Notes under the pieces: generated by a model
The model's input: the letters and a program-made list of their open reading frames with translations, nothing else
Told to the model about the DNA's origin: nothing
Databases searched by the model: none
NCBI GenBank assembly: GCA_938005345.1
Contig: CALLNG010000272.1
Location: 1-5,285, forward strand
Length of the DNA stretch: 5,285 nt
Source: an uncultured Clostridia bacterium
Lineage (GTDB): Bacteria > Bacillota > Clostridia > RUG12999
Reading direction: 5' to 3'
Position numbers and translations under genes: made by a program
Shown here: positions 4,912 through 5,285 of the stretch, piece by piece
Layout: every line of letters begins with the position of its first letter
How positions within the stretch are numbered: position 1 is the first letter of the stretch

Positions 4912-5285
4912 ATGCTTGAAATCATATGGACGTTAGCCGGCATTTGCGCGTTTCATGCAATTTTTGCCGCATGTTATATTGGAAATGCCGGTTCTTTTCC
5001 TAAGCCGCTGCGTCAGGAAGAGGAAGAATACTACATTCAAAAAATGCTCAATGGGGATTTAGAAGCGAAAAATGTGCTGATTGAACGGAATTTAAGATTG
5101 GTTGCGCATGTTATTAAAAAATACGTCCCCTTTGGAAATAGGGATACAGAGGATTTGTTATCAATTGGAACAATAGGGCTGATCAAAGGGATTTCAAGCT
5201 ATAATGCACAGCGAAAAACCAAACTTGCAACCTATGCTGCAAAATGTATAGAAAATGAAATTTTGATGTATTTGCGCTCTCAGAA
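4912..5285 (+). CDS. sigK: RNA polymerase sporulation sigma factor SigK (pro-SigK), 3' end cut off by the window
   Basis: SigK directs late mother-cell transcription during sporulation (coat, cortex and mother-cell lysis genes). The 124 visible codons cover the pro-sequence and sigma region 2. Residues 1-27 (MLEIIWTLAGICAFHAIFAA and CYIGNAG) are hydrophobic, as expected of a pro-sequence removed by the SpoIVFB intramembrane protease. FPKPLRQEEEEYYIQKM leads into region 2.1 (NVLIERNLRLVAHVIKKY, about 54-71), then DTEDLLSIGTIGLIKGISSY (78-97) and the region 2.3-2.4 block KTKLATYAAKCIENEILMYLRS (102-123), nearly identical to B. subtilis SigK as I remember it. AGGGGGG-type RBS (to 4905) stands six bases before the ATG. 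The ATG at 4907 is out of frame. Region 4 and any skin-type interruption lie beyond the window. The closely related SigE is less likely because the pro-sequence and the start resemble SigK. Confidence 0.93.
   Translation, partial: MLEIIWTLAGICAFHAIFAACYIGNAGSFPKPLRQEEEEYYIQKMLNGDLEAKNVLIERNLRLVAHVIKKYVPFGNRDTEDLLSIGTIGLIKGISSYNAQRKTKLATYAAKCIENEILMYLRSQ

Overview
The window looks like chromosome from an endospore-forming, low-GC Gram-positive bacterium of the class Clostridia. The support is a SpoVS C-terminus at the left edge, a pro-SigK N-terminus at the right edge, a class A penicillin-binding protein of Firmicutes type, AGGAGG-type ribosome binding sites and AT-rich spacers. No species can be named from the sequence alone.

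Layout, left to right. (1) 1-322: the end of spoVS, a tiny Shine-Dalgarno-preceded open frame, and a strong intrinsic terminator. (2) About 323-1790: an accessory island on the + strand that reads as a decayed mobilizable element. It holds a frameshifted remnant of a DUF3847-type small protein, a block of closely packed hairpins that is a candidate oriT, one intact gene for a nucleotidyltransferase-fold protein of unknown substrate (912-1451) with its own RBS and terminator, and then a short broken N-terminal piece of a MobA/MobL-family relaxase. The 323-425 and 1730-1797 stretches hold nothing I can recognise. (3) 1798-4327: a class A PBP gene on the minus strand, with a convincing terminator at its 3' end and a sigma-A-like promoter at its 5' end. 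(4) 4328-5285: on the + strand, a membrane-anchored protein whose C-terminal part resembles the BofC C-terminal domain, followed 71 bases later by sigK, which runs off the window.

How the parts fit. SpoVS, SigK and the BofC-like protein all belong to sporulation. In Bacillus subtilis BofC restrains the SpoIVB-dependent activation of pro-SigK processing, so a BofC-like gene directly upstream of a sigK that retains a hydrophobic pro-sequence is a functionally suggestive pairing. The PBP builds peptidoglycan and is transcribed divergently from that pair. The island between spoVS and the PBP is unrelated to these roles: the transfer genes are broken, while the nucleotidyltransferase-like cargo gene is still open and equipped for expression. 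I see no clear evidence of a wholly new system. The best leads are the retained cargo gene inside the dead element, the candidate oriT, and the bofC-like/sigK arrangement.
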